Of a stretch of DNA of 39,049 nucleotides, positions 32,459-39,049 are shown one piece after another. The stretch covers positions 1 through 39,049 of the forward strand of contig JACQDD010000187.1 of the NCBI GenBank assembly GCA_016201265.1, given 5' to 3'. Positions within the stretch are counted from its first letter, which is position 1. Every line of letters starts with the position of its first letter. The DNA is from Terriglobales bacterium (GTDB lineage Bacteria > Acidobacteriota > Terriglobia > Terriglobales > Acidobacteriaceae). The notes under the pieces are model-generated. The model did not search any database. It was not told the DNA's origin and saw only the letters and a program-made list of their open reading frames with translations. Both the position numbers and the translations under genes were made by a program.

Positions 32459-33226
32459 TCACGCCCCCACCTTCGCCGGTACCCAATACACCTCTTCCTT
32501 GAAGTTCTCCTTCTCGAAGCCGATGCGCTTCAGGATCCCCTTGGCGTGTTCGACCATCTCCGGATGCCCGCACAGGTAGGCAATACTGTTCTGCGCCGTG
32601 CATCCCCACCGGTCGGCGTATTTGCGGACCAGGTCGTCCGCGCGCCCGACCTCGCCCTTCCACTGATCGTCGTCCCAGGGGCGGCTGATCGAGGGCAAAT
32701 AGGTGAACCAGGGCGCTTCCCGGGCATATTTTTCCAGTTCTTCGCGATAGCCGAACTCCCACGACCGGCTGGCCCCGTTCAGCAGGAACAAGTTGTGGTC
32801 ACCGGCGAAGTTCCCCTTCTTCCAATCTGTGAACAACGTCCGCACATAGCTGACGAACGGTGCGACTCCGGTAACGGTACTGATCATCAGGTGGTTCTTG
32901 CGGGCGGGCTGGGAGATGTCCAAAGTAAAGCGCCCCTTGGCCACCTTGCGCATCAGGACCTCCTCGCCGAGCTGCAGGTCATACAACGGCGGCGTGGTTT
33001 GGCCGTTCGGTACCAGCTCGAAGAAGAACTCGAGTTCCTTCTCGTAGGGAGACGACACGATGGAGTACGGCCGCTCCAGGCGGCGAGTGTCTTTCTCCAC
33101 CCCGAGCGTGGCGTACTGCCCCGGAGCAAAAGCAAACTCCGCCCCCGGATCAATGCGGATCATCCACAGGTCAGGCGCGAAATCCTCGCGCCTGGTAATA
33201 CGGGCCCGGTAATGCTTGTCGTCCAT
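32459..33226 (-). CDS. Ferredoxin-NADP reductase-like flavoprotein
   Basis: A 255-residue flavoprotein of the FNR family. FAPGQYATLG and RLERPYSIVSSPYE (RPYS, FAD binding) are in the first domain. TVTGVAPFVSYVRTL (a variant of GTGVAP), LLNGASRSWEFGYREEL and AYLCGHPEMVEHAKGIL (NADP domain) follow, with the aromatic-type C-terminus EEVYWVPAKVGA. It probably moves electrons between NADPH and ferredoxin or flavodoxin. Its ATG is directly after a family B arm, whose GAGAACTGATTT may act as a weak ribosome-binding site. Confidence 0.88.
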   Translation of the reverse strand: MDDKHYRARITRREDFAPDLWMIRIDPGAEFAFAPGQYATLGVEKDTRRLERPYSIVSSPYEKELEFFFELVPNGQTTPPLYDLQLGEEVLMRKVAKGRFTLDISQPARKNHLMISTVTGVAPFVSYVRTLFTDWKKGNFAGDHNLFLLNGASRSWEFGYREELEKYAREAPWFTYLPSISRPWDDDQWKGEVGRADDLVRKYADRWGCTAQNSIAYLCGHPEMVEHAKGILKRIGFEKENFKEEVYWVPAKVGA

Positions 33227-33230
33227 AAAT

Positions 33231-33261
33231 CAGTTCTCGGTTCTCAGTTCTCAGTTCCCAG
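33231..33261. repeat. Family B arm upstream of flavoprotein gene
   Basis: CAGTTCTCGGTTCTCAGTTC and so on, four 7-nt units, beginning 5 nt from the start codon. The next 120 bp contain a hairpin near 33309-33340 (CTTCC, TTCGGATT and their complements) but no gene. Confidence 0.82.
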
Positions 33262-33381
33262 TAAATGAGACGATGGATCGGCGTACTTGTCCAGATGCCA
33301 CAGCTTCCATTCGGATTCAACGTAGAAAAATCTGAACGGAAGCGGTTGCAGCGAACTTCTGGAGCAAATGCCTGGCCAATC

Positions 33382-33532
33382 CAGTTCTCAGTTCTCAGTT
33401 CTCAGTTCTCAGTGGCGCCGTTCTTGAAGTCGAGTGCCGAGATCAAGCACCATCAGAAATGGGACTACCTGAGGGCTGAGAACTGACAGCTGAGAGCTTT
33501 TTCTGAGAACTGAGAACCGAGAACTGAGAACT
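33382..33532. repeat. Family B inverted repeat
   Basis: Left arm 33382-33413 (CAGTTCT units) and right arm 33475-33532 (GAACTGA units, with the variants GACAGCTGAGAG and GAGAACCGAGAAC). It adjoins the terminator of the small RNA unit at 33535. Confidence 0.87.
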
Positions 33533-33534
33533 AG

Positions 33535-33573
33535 AAAAAAGAACAGCCCGCAAGCCTCTCAGCCTGCGGGCTG
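33535..33573 (-). terminator. Intrinsic terminator of the small RNA unit
   Basis: On - the sequence CAGCCCGCA, a 12-nt loop and TGCGGGCTG form a perfect 9-bp GC-rich stem, followed at once by TTCTTTTTT. It is the clearest Rho-independent terminator in the window. Confidence 0.85.
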
Positions 33574-33748
33574 CCCGGTGGACTGGTTGGGATTGACTGA
33601 GGCGGTCACTCTCGTGGCCCCTCGCTCACTCCGGTACCCGGCACAGCCTGTGCCGGGCGGATCAGCCCATACTCACGGATAGTTGCGAGAGAATGTCCCT
33701 GATTTCCCCGACCGAGGGTCCTCAGGAACTCCCCTTAGAGCTACCGCT

Positions 33749-33805
33749 CTAAGTCTCAGCCACCTCACCTGGTCTGGTACTACTGTGACTTTCAGAACTT
33801 GTCAT
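33749..33805 (-). CDS. 18-codon ORF with strong ribosome-binding site
   Basis: The sequence AAAGGAGGTG lies 7 nt before an ATG that opens MTSSESHSSTRPGEVAET and stops at TAG. It is rich in Ser and Thr (8 of 18), hydrophilic, and without a signal or membrane segment. The stop codon lies inside an 8-bp hairpin. It has the best Shine-Dalgarno sequence in the region and its own promoter, so translation is likely. Whether the peptide or its translation matters (leader-peptide control) cannot be told from sequence. Confidence 0.45.
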   Translation of the reverse strand: MTSSESHSSTRPGEVAET

Positions 33806-33833
33806 CCGACCACCTCCTTTCCGGTGTACGGCC

Positions 33834-33862
33834 ACATTACAAAAAATCAAACCTGGGGTCAA
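33834..33862 (-). promoter_or_regulatory. Sigma-70 promoter of the small RNA unit
   Basis: On -, TTGACC (33857-33862) and TAATGT (33834-33839) are 17 bp apart. Transcription would start near 33827, 22 nt before the small ORF. Confidence 0.65.
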
Positions 33863-33892
33863 CGGCACAGGAGTGGCGTACCGGGAAGGACA

Positions 33893-33925
33893 ACAGGTGG
33901 CAGGTCGCTGGTGGCAGCTGGCAGG
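33893..33925. repeat. Family G arm
   Basis: CAGGTGGCAGGTCGCTGGTG and GCAGCTGGCAGG match the repeat at 36586-36697. No other gene is seen in 33870-34126. A short palindrome TGCCCGCCGGGCA lies near 33954. Confidence 0.6.
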
Positions 33926-34049
33926 AAAACCATAATCACAACCCTGCTGTACATGCCCGCCGGGCATCTACCTTCGTTACATCCCCGCACCTAGACTGAA
34001 AGTACCCTGCAACGCAGGTCGGCTTTCCCTAAGTCACAGATCTTTCAAG

Positions 34050-34122
34050 CAGTTCTCGGCTCTCGGCTCAGTTCTCAGTTCCCAGTCACACCACTACTCA
34101 GGTGTTTCTGAGAACTGAGAAC
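34050..34122. repeat. Family B inverted repeat at ubiX stop
   Basis: Left arm 34050-34086 (AGTTCTC-type units) and right arm 34107-34122 (TGAGAACTGAGAACTC). It ends 4 nt before the ubiX stop codon. Confidence 0.82.
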
Positions 34123-34126
34123 TCAA

Positions 34127-34729
34127 CTAGCCCTTCCACCGGTACGCGTCCTTCTGTGGCAGCCCGATGTGGCCCAGCACGCGGTTCGCGAACTCCTGCG
34201 CCATCGCCTCCAGGTTGGGCGGGTGGTTATAGAACGCGGGGATCAGCGGGAATATCGTCGCGCCCGCGTCGGCAGCTAGCGACATGTTGCGGATGTGGAC
34301 CTTGTTCAGCGGCGTTTCGCGCACGCACAGCACCAGCGGCCGCCGCTCCTTGAGGGTCACGTCAGCAGCCCGCTCGATCAGGTGAGAAGCGATGCCGTTG
34401 GCAATCCGGGCAAGGGTGCCGACGCTGCACGGGATCACCACCATCGCGTCCGAAGGATACGACCCGCTGGCCACGTTGGCCCCGATATCGGCGTTCGCCT
34501 GCTGCTGAATCTTGAGAGAAGGCGCGCCGATGATCTGACGTAGGAGCTCAGAACGGCCTTCGATTTTGAGTTCCTCGGCCATGACGCGCAAGGCACTGTC
34601 GGAGGCGATGAAGTTCACCGTTCTCACCCGGTCGTCGCGCTCGACGGTGAGCAGCAAGTGCTTGAGAAACAACGATCCGCTGGCACCGGTGGTGGCGACG
34701 GTGAGATTTTCCGGGGGCGGGATAGGCAA
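34127..34729 (-). CDS. ubiX: Flavin prenyltransferase UbiX
   Basis: Makes prenylated FMN, the cofactor of UbiD-type decarboxylases. VATTGASGSLFLKHLL (residues 11-26) is the FMN-binding start, IPCSVGTLARIANGIASHLIERAADVTLKERRPLVL is the characteristic middle, and ETPLNKVHIRNMSLAADAGATIFP follows. The length of 200 residues is normal. The start is TTG at 34729, with GGAG 6 nt upstream. No ubiD is in the window, so the partner must lie elsewhere. Confidence 0.95.
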   Translation of the reverse strand: MPIPPPENLTVATTGASGSLFLKHLLLTVERDDRVRTVNFIASDSALRVMAEELKIEGRSELLRQIIGAPSLKIQQQANADIGANVASGSYPSDAMVVIPCSVGTLARIANGIASHLIERAADVTLKERRPLVLCVRETPLNKVHIRNMSLAADAGATIFPLIPAFYNHPPNLEAMAQEFANRVLGHIGLPQKDAYRWKG

Positions 34730-34813
34730 GACAATCTCCGCGGGGCAAAGCAGCTAATTGCCTCGAAACATTGAGGATAGGGACGGTCGGAGGGCAAGTC
34801 AAGGCGCGGAACA

Positions 34814-34891
34814 GTCGATTGTTGATTTATTGATTGTTGATTTCCATGGTCTCGCTGGTTTTCCAATCAACAATCAAAAATCGACAATCCA
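34814..34891. repeat. Family E inverted repeat in a divergent gap
   Basis: Left arm 34814-34844 (GATTGTT, GATTTATT units) and right arm 34864-34891 (CAATCAA, CAATCAA, AAATCGA, CAATCCA). It is AT-rich, unlike the genes around it. It lies between ubiX and the ChaN-like gene. Confidence 0.85.
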
Positions 34892-34928
34892 ACAATTCTT
34901 CGCAAGCTGAGAGCAGTCCCGTAAAACC

Positions 34929-36581
34929 ATGGCAACGCACGGCATCTTACGATCGCGGCGCAGCGCGGCCCAGCTCCATGCCCTGGTGGGTGTGGAGCGT
35001 GAGATCCGCACCTACGACCACGCCGGCGGACGCAAGTACCTCCGCGATTTCCGTGACGCCTACCGCTCCTACGAAAAGGTGCTTAGCGCCGAGCAGGTTC
35101 GCTCCGCGATCACGGAGGCTGAAATCGCACTCGTCGCCGACTATCACGCGCTGCCGAGTTCCCAACGTTATCTCGCGTCGCTGATCCGGGATCCGGAAGT
35201 GCACCGGCGTCCCCTGGTGCTCGGGGTGGAAACGATTTTCTCGCGCGACCAGCACATTGTGGACGAGTGGTGGCGCGGCGAAATCGACGAAGCGGAACTT
35301 CGCCAGCGCATCCGCTTCGACCTCGACTGGGGATACGACTGGACTCCGTTTTACGAGCTGCTCGCCGCCGCCCGCGACCATGCCGTTGGCCTCTATGGAC
35401 TCGACTGCATGCCGCGCGAGGACTTGCGCAAGATCGGCGCCCGCGACCGGCACGCCGCCGAGAAGATCGCCGAGATCCGCGGCCGCCATCCCGACGCGCT
35501 CGTGCTCGTCCTCTTCGGCGAATCGCATCTTGCGCCCCGGCATCTGCCCGCGCAGGTTCGTGAACGATTGCCGGACGACCACATGCTCACCGCGCTGCAA
35601 AACGTGGACGCCCTCTACTGGCGCGCGGCCGGCGAGCAGACTGACCACGTTGACGCCGTTCGGGTCGCTGACGATGTCGTCTGCGTTTTTAATGCCACGC
35701 CTCTGGAAAAATACGAGAACTACCGCCTGTATCTCAACCGCTGGGGACACAACGATGACGGCGCACCCGACCTCGGCCCCACGGTTTACAACCTGATTGA
35801 CGGCCTGGTGCGTTTTCTCGGAATCAACCTGTACTCCGCGCACAACACCACCCAGCCGCGCCTGCTGGTGGACCTGATGCCCGAAGTCTATTCGCGCAAC
35901 TCGGACGCGCTCTTGCGCCGCCTGCTCTCGCGCAAGGGATTTACGGCAACCGAGCGGCGGTCGATGTTGCGGCGCGTCCACGAACGCGGCAGCGCGTACC
36001 TGGCGCCCCTGAACGCGTTCTACATACGCCAGTTCCACATGATGTCGGCCGCCGAAGATGCCGCCCGCTTCCTGCACCACGCTTGCCGCGAGTTGCCCGA
36101 TCGCGTTAACGGCAAGATCCCCGAGCCTCGAGCGCAGCACGATGCCTTTTTCGCCGCCACGCTGGAAAATGCCCTGGCCTGCTTCGGATCGCGCATCCTC
36201 TATCCGGCCCGTCCCGCTTTCCGCGACGCCGACCTGCGCGGATTGTACGAACTGACCCGCGAAGACCTGGAGCAGCAAACTTCGCTTCCCTACTTCGATG
36301 CGGTCGAAATCCTCGACTTCCTGGCCTGGCATCGTGAGTCGGGCCGCACCCAACCGGAACGGCCCGCGGCTCCCGATTGGACCCGAGTCCTCGCCTTCAC
36401 CGGCCGGAAGTGGGAGTATGTCACCGAGCAACTCGGCTGCCTGCTGGGAAACGACCTCTACGACGCTTATCTCGAAGGACGTGTCGGCGCCGCCGCGCTG
36501 CGCAGGTTGTTCCTCGCGCACCTGGAAGAGCCCGGCGCCGCCCGCGAAGCCTACGCCAACCTGAACAGTCGCCTGCGGTAG
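34929..36581 (+). CDS. ChaN-like (Tiki superfamily) protein with unknown C-terminal region
   Basis: A 550-residue protein without a signal peptide. Residues about 45-230 resemble the haem-binding uptake ChaN-like domain: AEIALVADYHALPSSQRYL (the usual GE.H site), PLVLGVETIFSRDQHIVDEWW, DWTPFYELLAAARDHAVGLYGLDC and LVLVLFGESHLAPRHLP. Known ChaN proteins bind haem and are usually lipoproteins. This one appears cytoplasmic and has about 320 more residues that I do not recognise, largely helical, with WDWTR-like and LGCLLGNDLYDAYLEGRV stretches. No Shine-Dalgarno sequence is clear. The antisense ORF of 524 codons here is a GC-bias shadow. Confidence 0.7.
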   Translation: MATHGILRSRRSAAQLHALVGVEREIRTYDHAGGRKYLRDFRDAYRSYEKVLSAEQVRSAITEAEIALVADYHALPSSQRYLASLIRDPEVHRRPLVLGVETIFSRDQHIVDEWWRGEIDEAELRQRIRFDLDWGYDWTPFYELLAAARDHAVGLYGLDCMPREDLRKIGARDRHAAEKIAEIRGRHPDALVLVLFGESHLAPRHLPAQVRERLPDDHMLTALQNVDALYWRAAGEQTDHVDAVRVADDVVCVFNATPLEKYENYRLYLNRWGHNDDGAPDLGPTVYNLIDGLVRFLGINLYSAHNTTQPRLLVDLMPEVYSRNSDALLRRLLSRKGFTATERRSMLRRVHERGSAYLAPLNAFYIRQFHMMSAAEDAARFLHHACRELPDRVNGKIPEPRAQHDAFFAATLENALACFGSRILYPARPAFRDADLRGLYELTREDLEQQTSLPYFDAVEILDFLAWHRESGRTQPERPAAPDWTRVLAFTGRKWEYVTEQLGCLLGNDLYDAYLEGRVGAAALRRLFLAHLEEPGAAREAYANLNSRLR

Positions 36582-36585
36582 GTTA

Positions 36586-36697
36586 GGCAGCAGGTGGCAG
36601 ATCGCAGCGCGCAGACCTCAGATCCAAGCTCGCAGCCACCAGCAATGCTCAGTAAGCCTTTCCTGCAAGCTGCCAACTGCGACCTGCCAGCTGCCCG
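36586..36697. repeat. Family G inverted repeat
   Basis: Left arm 36586-36614 (GCAGCAGGTGGCAGATCGCA) and right arm 36663-36697 (GCAAGCTGCCAACTGCGACC then TGCCAGCTGCC) are partly complementary. It follows the ChaN-like stop by 5 nt. Confidence 0.65.
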
Positions 36698-36721
36698 GCC
36701 TTGCTGATATCCTCACATCGC

Positions 36722-37837
36722 ATGCCGGAAGATTCCCACCTCCAGCGCCAGACGCCCGACTCGCTCATGCTCTTCGGCTTCTGGTATCGCGCGCTGCCGG
36801 CCGATAAGCTGGGCCGTGGCAAGCTTGTCAAGACGATGCTCCTCGAACAGCTGCTCGTCCTCGGACGCGACCGCAAAGGCTGGCCGTTTGCTCTGCGCGA
36901 CGCCTGTCCGCACCGTGGCATGCCGCTCTCCTGCGGGCATTTCGACGGCGAGCAGGTCGAGTGCTCCTACCATGGATGGAAATTCGACGGCCACACCGGA
37001 CAGTGCATCATGGTCCCGTCGCTGGTAGCCGATCAGAAACTGAAAGTGGAGCGCATCTACGCCGGCAGCTATCCCTGCGAAGAGCGTGACGATTTCATCT
37101 GGGTGTTCATCCCCGATCCCGGGCCCGCCGGCGCAGGTTTCACCAAGGCAGCACCCGCGCCTTCTCCAGCCCCCGAGATCCCGAAGTTCAGCAAGCATTA
37201 CAAGCTCGCATATCTCACCGCCGATCTGCCCTGCTCGGTGGACCACGGCATCATCGGCCTGATGGATCCCGCCCACGGTCCGTTCGTCCACCAGGCATGG
37301 TGGTGGCGAACGCGCCACTCCATCCACGAGAAGCAGAAGAACTTCGAGCCGATCCCGTACGGTTTCCGCATGAGCGCGCACACGCCCAGTTCGAACAGCG
37401 CGCCCTACAAGATTCTGCGCTTCTACGCCGACGCCGATGCGATCACCACGACCATTGATTTCGTCCTGCCCAACCTGCGCTCCGAGATCATCCGCGCCGG
37501 CAAGTATTGGTTCTCGAGCCTGACTACGGTCACGCCCATCACACGCGACCATTGCCGCATTGACGTGGTCGCTGCCTGGAACATCTTCCGCTGGGTTCCG
37601 TTCGGGCCGGAGTTGCTGAAGTTCGTCTTCGCCAAGTTCGTCGAACAGGACCGCCGGACCATGGAACTTCAGTCCGAGGGCTTAAAGCACAACCCGCACC
37701 TGATGCTGATTGACGACGCCGACCGTCCGGCAAAGTGGTACTTCGGGCTGAAGGCTGCGATGCTCGAGATGAAGAGGACCGGCGGCGAATTCCAGCATCC
37801 GATGAGCGGGCCGGTGACGCTGCGATGGAGAAGCTGA
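36722..37837 (+). CDS. Rieske-type aromatic-ring or ring-cleavage oxygenase
   Basis: A 371-residue oxygenase alpha subunit. The Rieske [2Fe-2S] site is CPHRGMPLSCGHF and CSYHGWKF (Cys62, His64, Cys81, His84). The mononuclear iron site is DHGIIGLMDPAHGPFVHQ: Asp182, His185 and His190, the usual D-x2-H-x4-H pattern. The overall plan resembles the PaO/VanA-like group. Substrate is unknown. Start ATG 36722 is used rather than 36701 because the upstream residues are not part of the fold. The flavoprotein at 32459 could supply electrons, but they are not an operon. Confidence 0.9.
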   Translation: MPEDSHLQRQTPDSLMLFGFWYRALPADKLGRGKLVKTMLLEQLLVLGRDRKGWPFALRDACPHRGMPLSCGHFDGEQVECSYHGWKFDGHTGQCIMVPSLVADQKLKVERIYAGSYPCEERDDFIWVFIPDPGPAGAGFTKAAPAPSPAPEIPKFSKHYKLAYLTADLPCSVDHGIIGLMDPAHGPFVHQAWWWRTRHSIHEKQKNFEPIPYGFRMSAHTPSSNSAPYKILRFYADADAITTTIDFVLPNLRSEIIRAGKYWFSSLTTVTPITRDHCRIDVVAAWNIFRWVPFGPELLKFVFAKFVEQDRRTMELQSEGLKHNPHLMLIDDADRPAKWYFGLKAAMLEMKRTGGEFQHPMSGPVTLRWRS

Positions 37838-37840
37838 AGG

Positions 37841-37938
37841 GCAGTTCTCAGTTCTCAGAAAACGAGGCAATCGCCGTAACTTCAGAAGCTGAGTCGATTG
37901 CAGCACAACTGAGAACTGAGAACCGGGAACTGAGAACT
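37841..37938. repeat. Family B inverted repeat between convergent genes
   Basis: Left arm 37841-37858 (CAGTTCTCAGTTCTCAG) and right arm 37907-37938 (AACTGAGAACTGAGAACCGG and onward), with a 48-nt centre. It fills the gap between the oxygenase and the vapC-type gene. Confidence 0.87.
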
Positions 37939-37946
37939 ACTCGCTC

Positions 37947-38327
37947 TCACCAAATAACTTTGAGCCCCTCATACAGACCAAACTTCTGATCCGGGGTTAC
38001 GACTGGAATTTTCTCCGACAACGCTTGGGCAATGATCTGGCGGTCGAAGGGATCGCCGTGGTGCCGGGGCAGGGCAAACAGACGGAGCGCGTGCTCGGCG
38101 GTGTAGGGCAGCACGCGAATGTCCAGGTCCTCGAGGGCCTGCCGTGCCACCGCATCCGAAATCGCCAGCTTGTCGATGGACGCCTTGATGGCAAGCTCGG
38201 CAAGAGAAACCGCGCTCAGTTCGAGAATGTTTTCTGGATTCCGCAGGGCAGCGGAGGCGCGCTTGCTGAGACGTTCCGGCGATTCCACCGCATAAATCAG
38301 AACCGCCGTATCCAGGAGCAGGTGCAC
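37947..38327 (-). CDS. vapC: VapC-type PIN-domain toxin
   Basis: A 126-residue PIN ribonuclease. LLLDTAVLIYAVESP holds Asp6, SLAELAIKA holds Glu44, GDPFDRQIIAQAL holds Asp92/Asp95 and VVTPDQKF holds Asp113, so the acidic active site is complete. It would cleave RNA (often tRNA or rRNA) when freed from its antitoxin. The start is GTG, 1 nt after the antitoxin stop codon, so translation is coupled. Confidence 0.93.
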   Translation of the reverse strand: MHLLLDTAVLIYAVESPERLSKRASAALRNPENILELSAVSLAELAIKASIDKLAISDAVARQALEDLDIRVLPYTAEHALRLFALPRHHGDPFDRQIIAQALSEKIPVVTPDQKFGLYEGLKVIW

Positions 38328-38328
38328 T

Positions 38329-38574
38329 TCAGTCGCGCCCCGCCAGGAAGTCTTCGACCTCTTCGTCCGTCATCGGCTTCCACCAGTCCGGATCGAGAAT
38401 CTGGATTTTGCCTTTCAGCGCGCCCAGCATCCTGGGCTTGCGGCTGGGTTTCTTGGTGCGCACCAGATCCACGACCGGCACACCCCGGCGGCAGATGGTT
38501 ACGGGCTTGCCATCTTCCACCGCCTTGATCAGTTCCGGCAGCTTGTTCTTGGCGTCCGCTACGCTGACCTGCAT
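38329..38574 (-). CDS. Phd/YefM-type antitoxin
   Basis: An 81-residue antitoxin. MQVSVADAKNKLPELIKAVEDGKPVTICRRGVPVVDLV is the Phd/YefM DNA-binding fold, and the C-terminus (KPMTDEEVEDFLAGRD) is the acidic tail that wraps the toxin. It precedes vapC in the usual antitoxin-first order. Upstream are repeated ATAGCTAT sites. Confidence 0.92.
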   Translation of the reverse strand: MQVSVADAKNKLPELIKAVEDGKPVTICRRGVPVVDLVRTKKPSRKPRMLGALKGKIQILDPDWWKPMTDEEVEDFLAGRD

Positions 38575-38605
38575 AGCTTAAGGATAGCTATCTTGGATAG
38601 CTATG
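38573..38605. promoter_or_regulatory. Operator repeats of the vapBC-type pair
   Basis: GATAGCTATC (38583-38592, perfect palindrome) and GATAGCTATG (38596-38605) are 13 bp apart. A third weaker ATAGCTTA overlaps the antitoxin start. Multiple phased sites fit cooperative binding of a toxin-antitoxin complex. Confidence 0.6.
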
Positions 38606-38644
38606 TCAACGGGTCGGGTTTCCGGGGAAGCTCTCAGGCGCCGG

Positions 38645-39049
38645 CTACCCCAGGAGCGACTCCACGATCTTGTACACCTCGGCCAAGGCAGAATCCAGAG
38701 CTTCGGGATTCTTTCCGCCCGCTTCGGCCAGGTCGGGACGTCCGCCGCCCTTGCCGCCGACTTTCTGCGCCACCGCGCCGACGATTTTGCCCGCCTGAAT
38801 ACGGCTGGTCAGGTCTTTGGTGACGCCCGCGATCAGCGAGACGTTGCCGTCGCTCGCCGAGCCAACCACCACCACGCCCGAGCCAAGCTTGTCGCGGAGC
38901 TGGTCAACCAGGGTGCGCATCTGCGACCGCTCGAGATTGTCCACCCGGTGCGCCAGCACCTTCACACCGCGCACTTCCTTGATCTTGTCGCCGATGTTGG
39001 CCGCGCTCGACGACGCCGACTTCATTCGCGCCTGGTCGAGTTCGCGGGT
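38645..39049 (-). CDS. alaS: Alanyl-tRNA synthetase, C-terminal part
   Basis: A partial gene cut by the window edge. The visible 134 residues are the C-terminal DHHA1-type domain: [83 protein letters not shown]. This is the glycine-rich end of AlaRS that bridges editing and aminoacylation domains. The frame stays open to the last base (TRELDQAR before the first Met). Confidence 0.95.
   Translation of the reverse strand, partial: TRELDQARMKSASSSAANIGDKIKEVRGVKVLAHRVDNLERSQMRTLVDQLRDKLGSGVVVVGSASDGNVSLIAGVTKDLTSRIQAGKIVGAVAQKVGGKGGGRPDLAEAGGKNPEALDSALAEVYKIVESLLG

Larger units (their letters stand above)
33535..33828 (-). ncRNA. Structured RNA unit of unknown family
   Basis: A predicted transcript of about 290 nt between a good promoter and a strong terminator. 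From its 5' end it holds a Shine-Dalgarno sequence and 18-codon ORF, an 8-bp hairpin CTTAGAGC/GCTCTAAG at the stop codon (33734-33753), a region with GGGGAGTTCCTGAGGACCC, a stable hairpin CCCGGCACAG/CTGTGCCGGG (33637-33657) and the terminator stem. I do not recognise it as tmRNA, 6S, RNase P, SRP RNA or a common riboswitch. It could be a small RNA, a micro-protein mRNA or a detached leader element. Confidence 0.5.

Noticed and set aside
33382-33532. CRISPR-like array
   Set aside because: The repeated units are 7 nt with no spacers, and there are no cas genes.
33535-33828. tmRNA, 6S RNA or RNase P RNA
   Set aside because: No tRNA-like ends or ANDENYALAA-like tag, and none of the conserved RNase P or 6S sequence blocks are seen.
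33749-33967. 72-residue - strand ORF extending the small ORF upstream
   Set aside because: The predicted promoter and the strong Shine-Dalgarno sequence lie inside it, so translation should start at 33805.
34947-36521. 524-codon ORF antisense to the ChaN-like gene
   Set aside because: The + strand has recognisable ChaN-like motifs; long antisense frames are common in GC-rich coding DNA, and the product has no domain pattern.

Overview
The window looks like a high-GC (about 60% by eye), Gram-negative-type bacterial chromosome. The likeliest source is an acidobacterium of the Koribacter/Terriglobia type. This is inferred from a lipopolysaccharide-export/rpoN/hpf locus, a tandem pair of DUF507 genes, and gaps packed with short-period inverted repeats. 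No rRNA, tRNA, CRISPR array, prophage or intact insertion sequence was found. The only mobile trace is a pair of IS-end-like repeats near the left edge.

Layout. 1-5900: OPT-family peptide transporter, YggS-type PLP protein, DUF167 protein, POT/MFS-like transporter and an AlkD-like protein, all on +. 5977-10171: thioredoxin reductase, a secreted protein, a degenerate receiver protein with an Arg/Gly-rich tail and an APC permease, all on -. 10332-11588: an EAL-HDOD protein. 11691-19519, all on -: recJ, a fused lptC-lptA-like gene, lptB, rpoN and hpf, the last frameshifted by an exact 44-bp tandem duplication. 19810-22033: an HDOD protein with a long structured leader, an unrecognised protein and two DUF507 genes. 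22155-28996, on -: ilvC-ilvB-ilv small subunit-ilvD (branched-chain amino acid synthesis), then sppA. Upstream of ilvC is a good sigma-70 promoter with a perfect palindrome at the expected start site. 29180-33226: a Tat-exported M20 peptidase homologue with altered metal ligands, a HigBA toxin-antitoxin pair, a TetR regulator, a cupin and a ferredoxin-NADP reductase-like flavoprotein. 33535-33862, on -: a compact unit of promoter, strong SD, 18-codon ORF, hairpins and intrinsic terminator, which I could not assign to any known RNA. 34127-39049: UbiX, a ChaN-like protein with an unknown C-terminal region, a Rieske oxygenase, a Phd/VapC-type toxin-antitoxin pair and the 3' end of alaS.

Two things stand out. 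First, most intergenic gaps hold inverted repeats built from 7-10 nt units (for example GGTCAGA, GAACTGA, CAATCAA, CACAGAGG, CACGAAGGA). Unrelated sequence families share one design: a few copies of a unit, a variant unit, another copy, then the mirror image. They often abut stop codons and fill convergent gaps. Second, the 33535-33862 unit looks like a self-contained small RNA or micro-protein gene. The envelope genes (lptC-lptA, lptB, sppA), the transcription and stress genes (rpoN, hpf) and the ilv genes form ordinary functional groups around these features.
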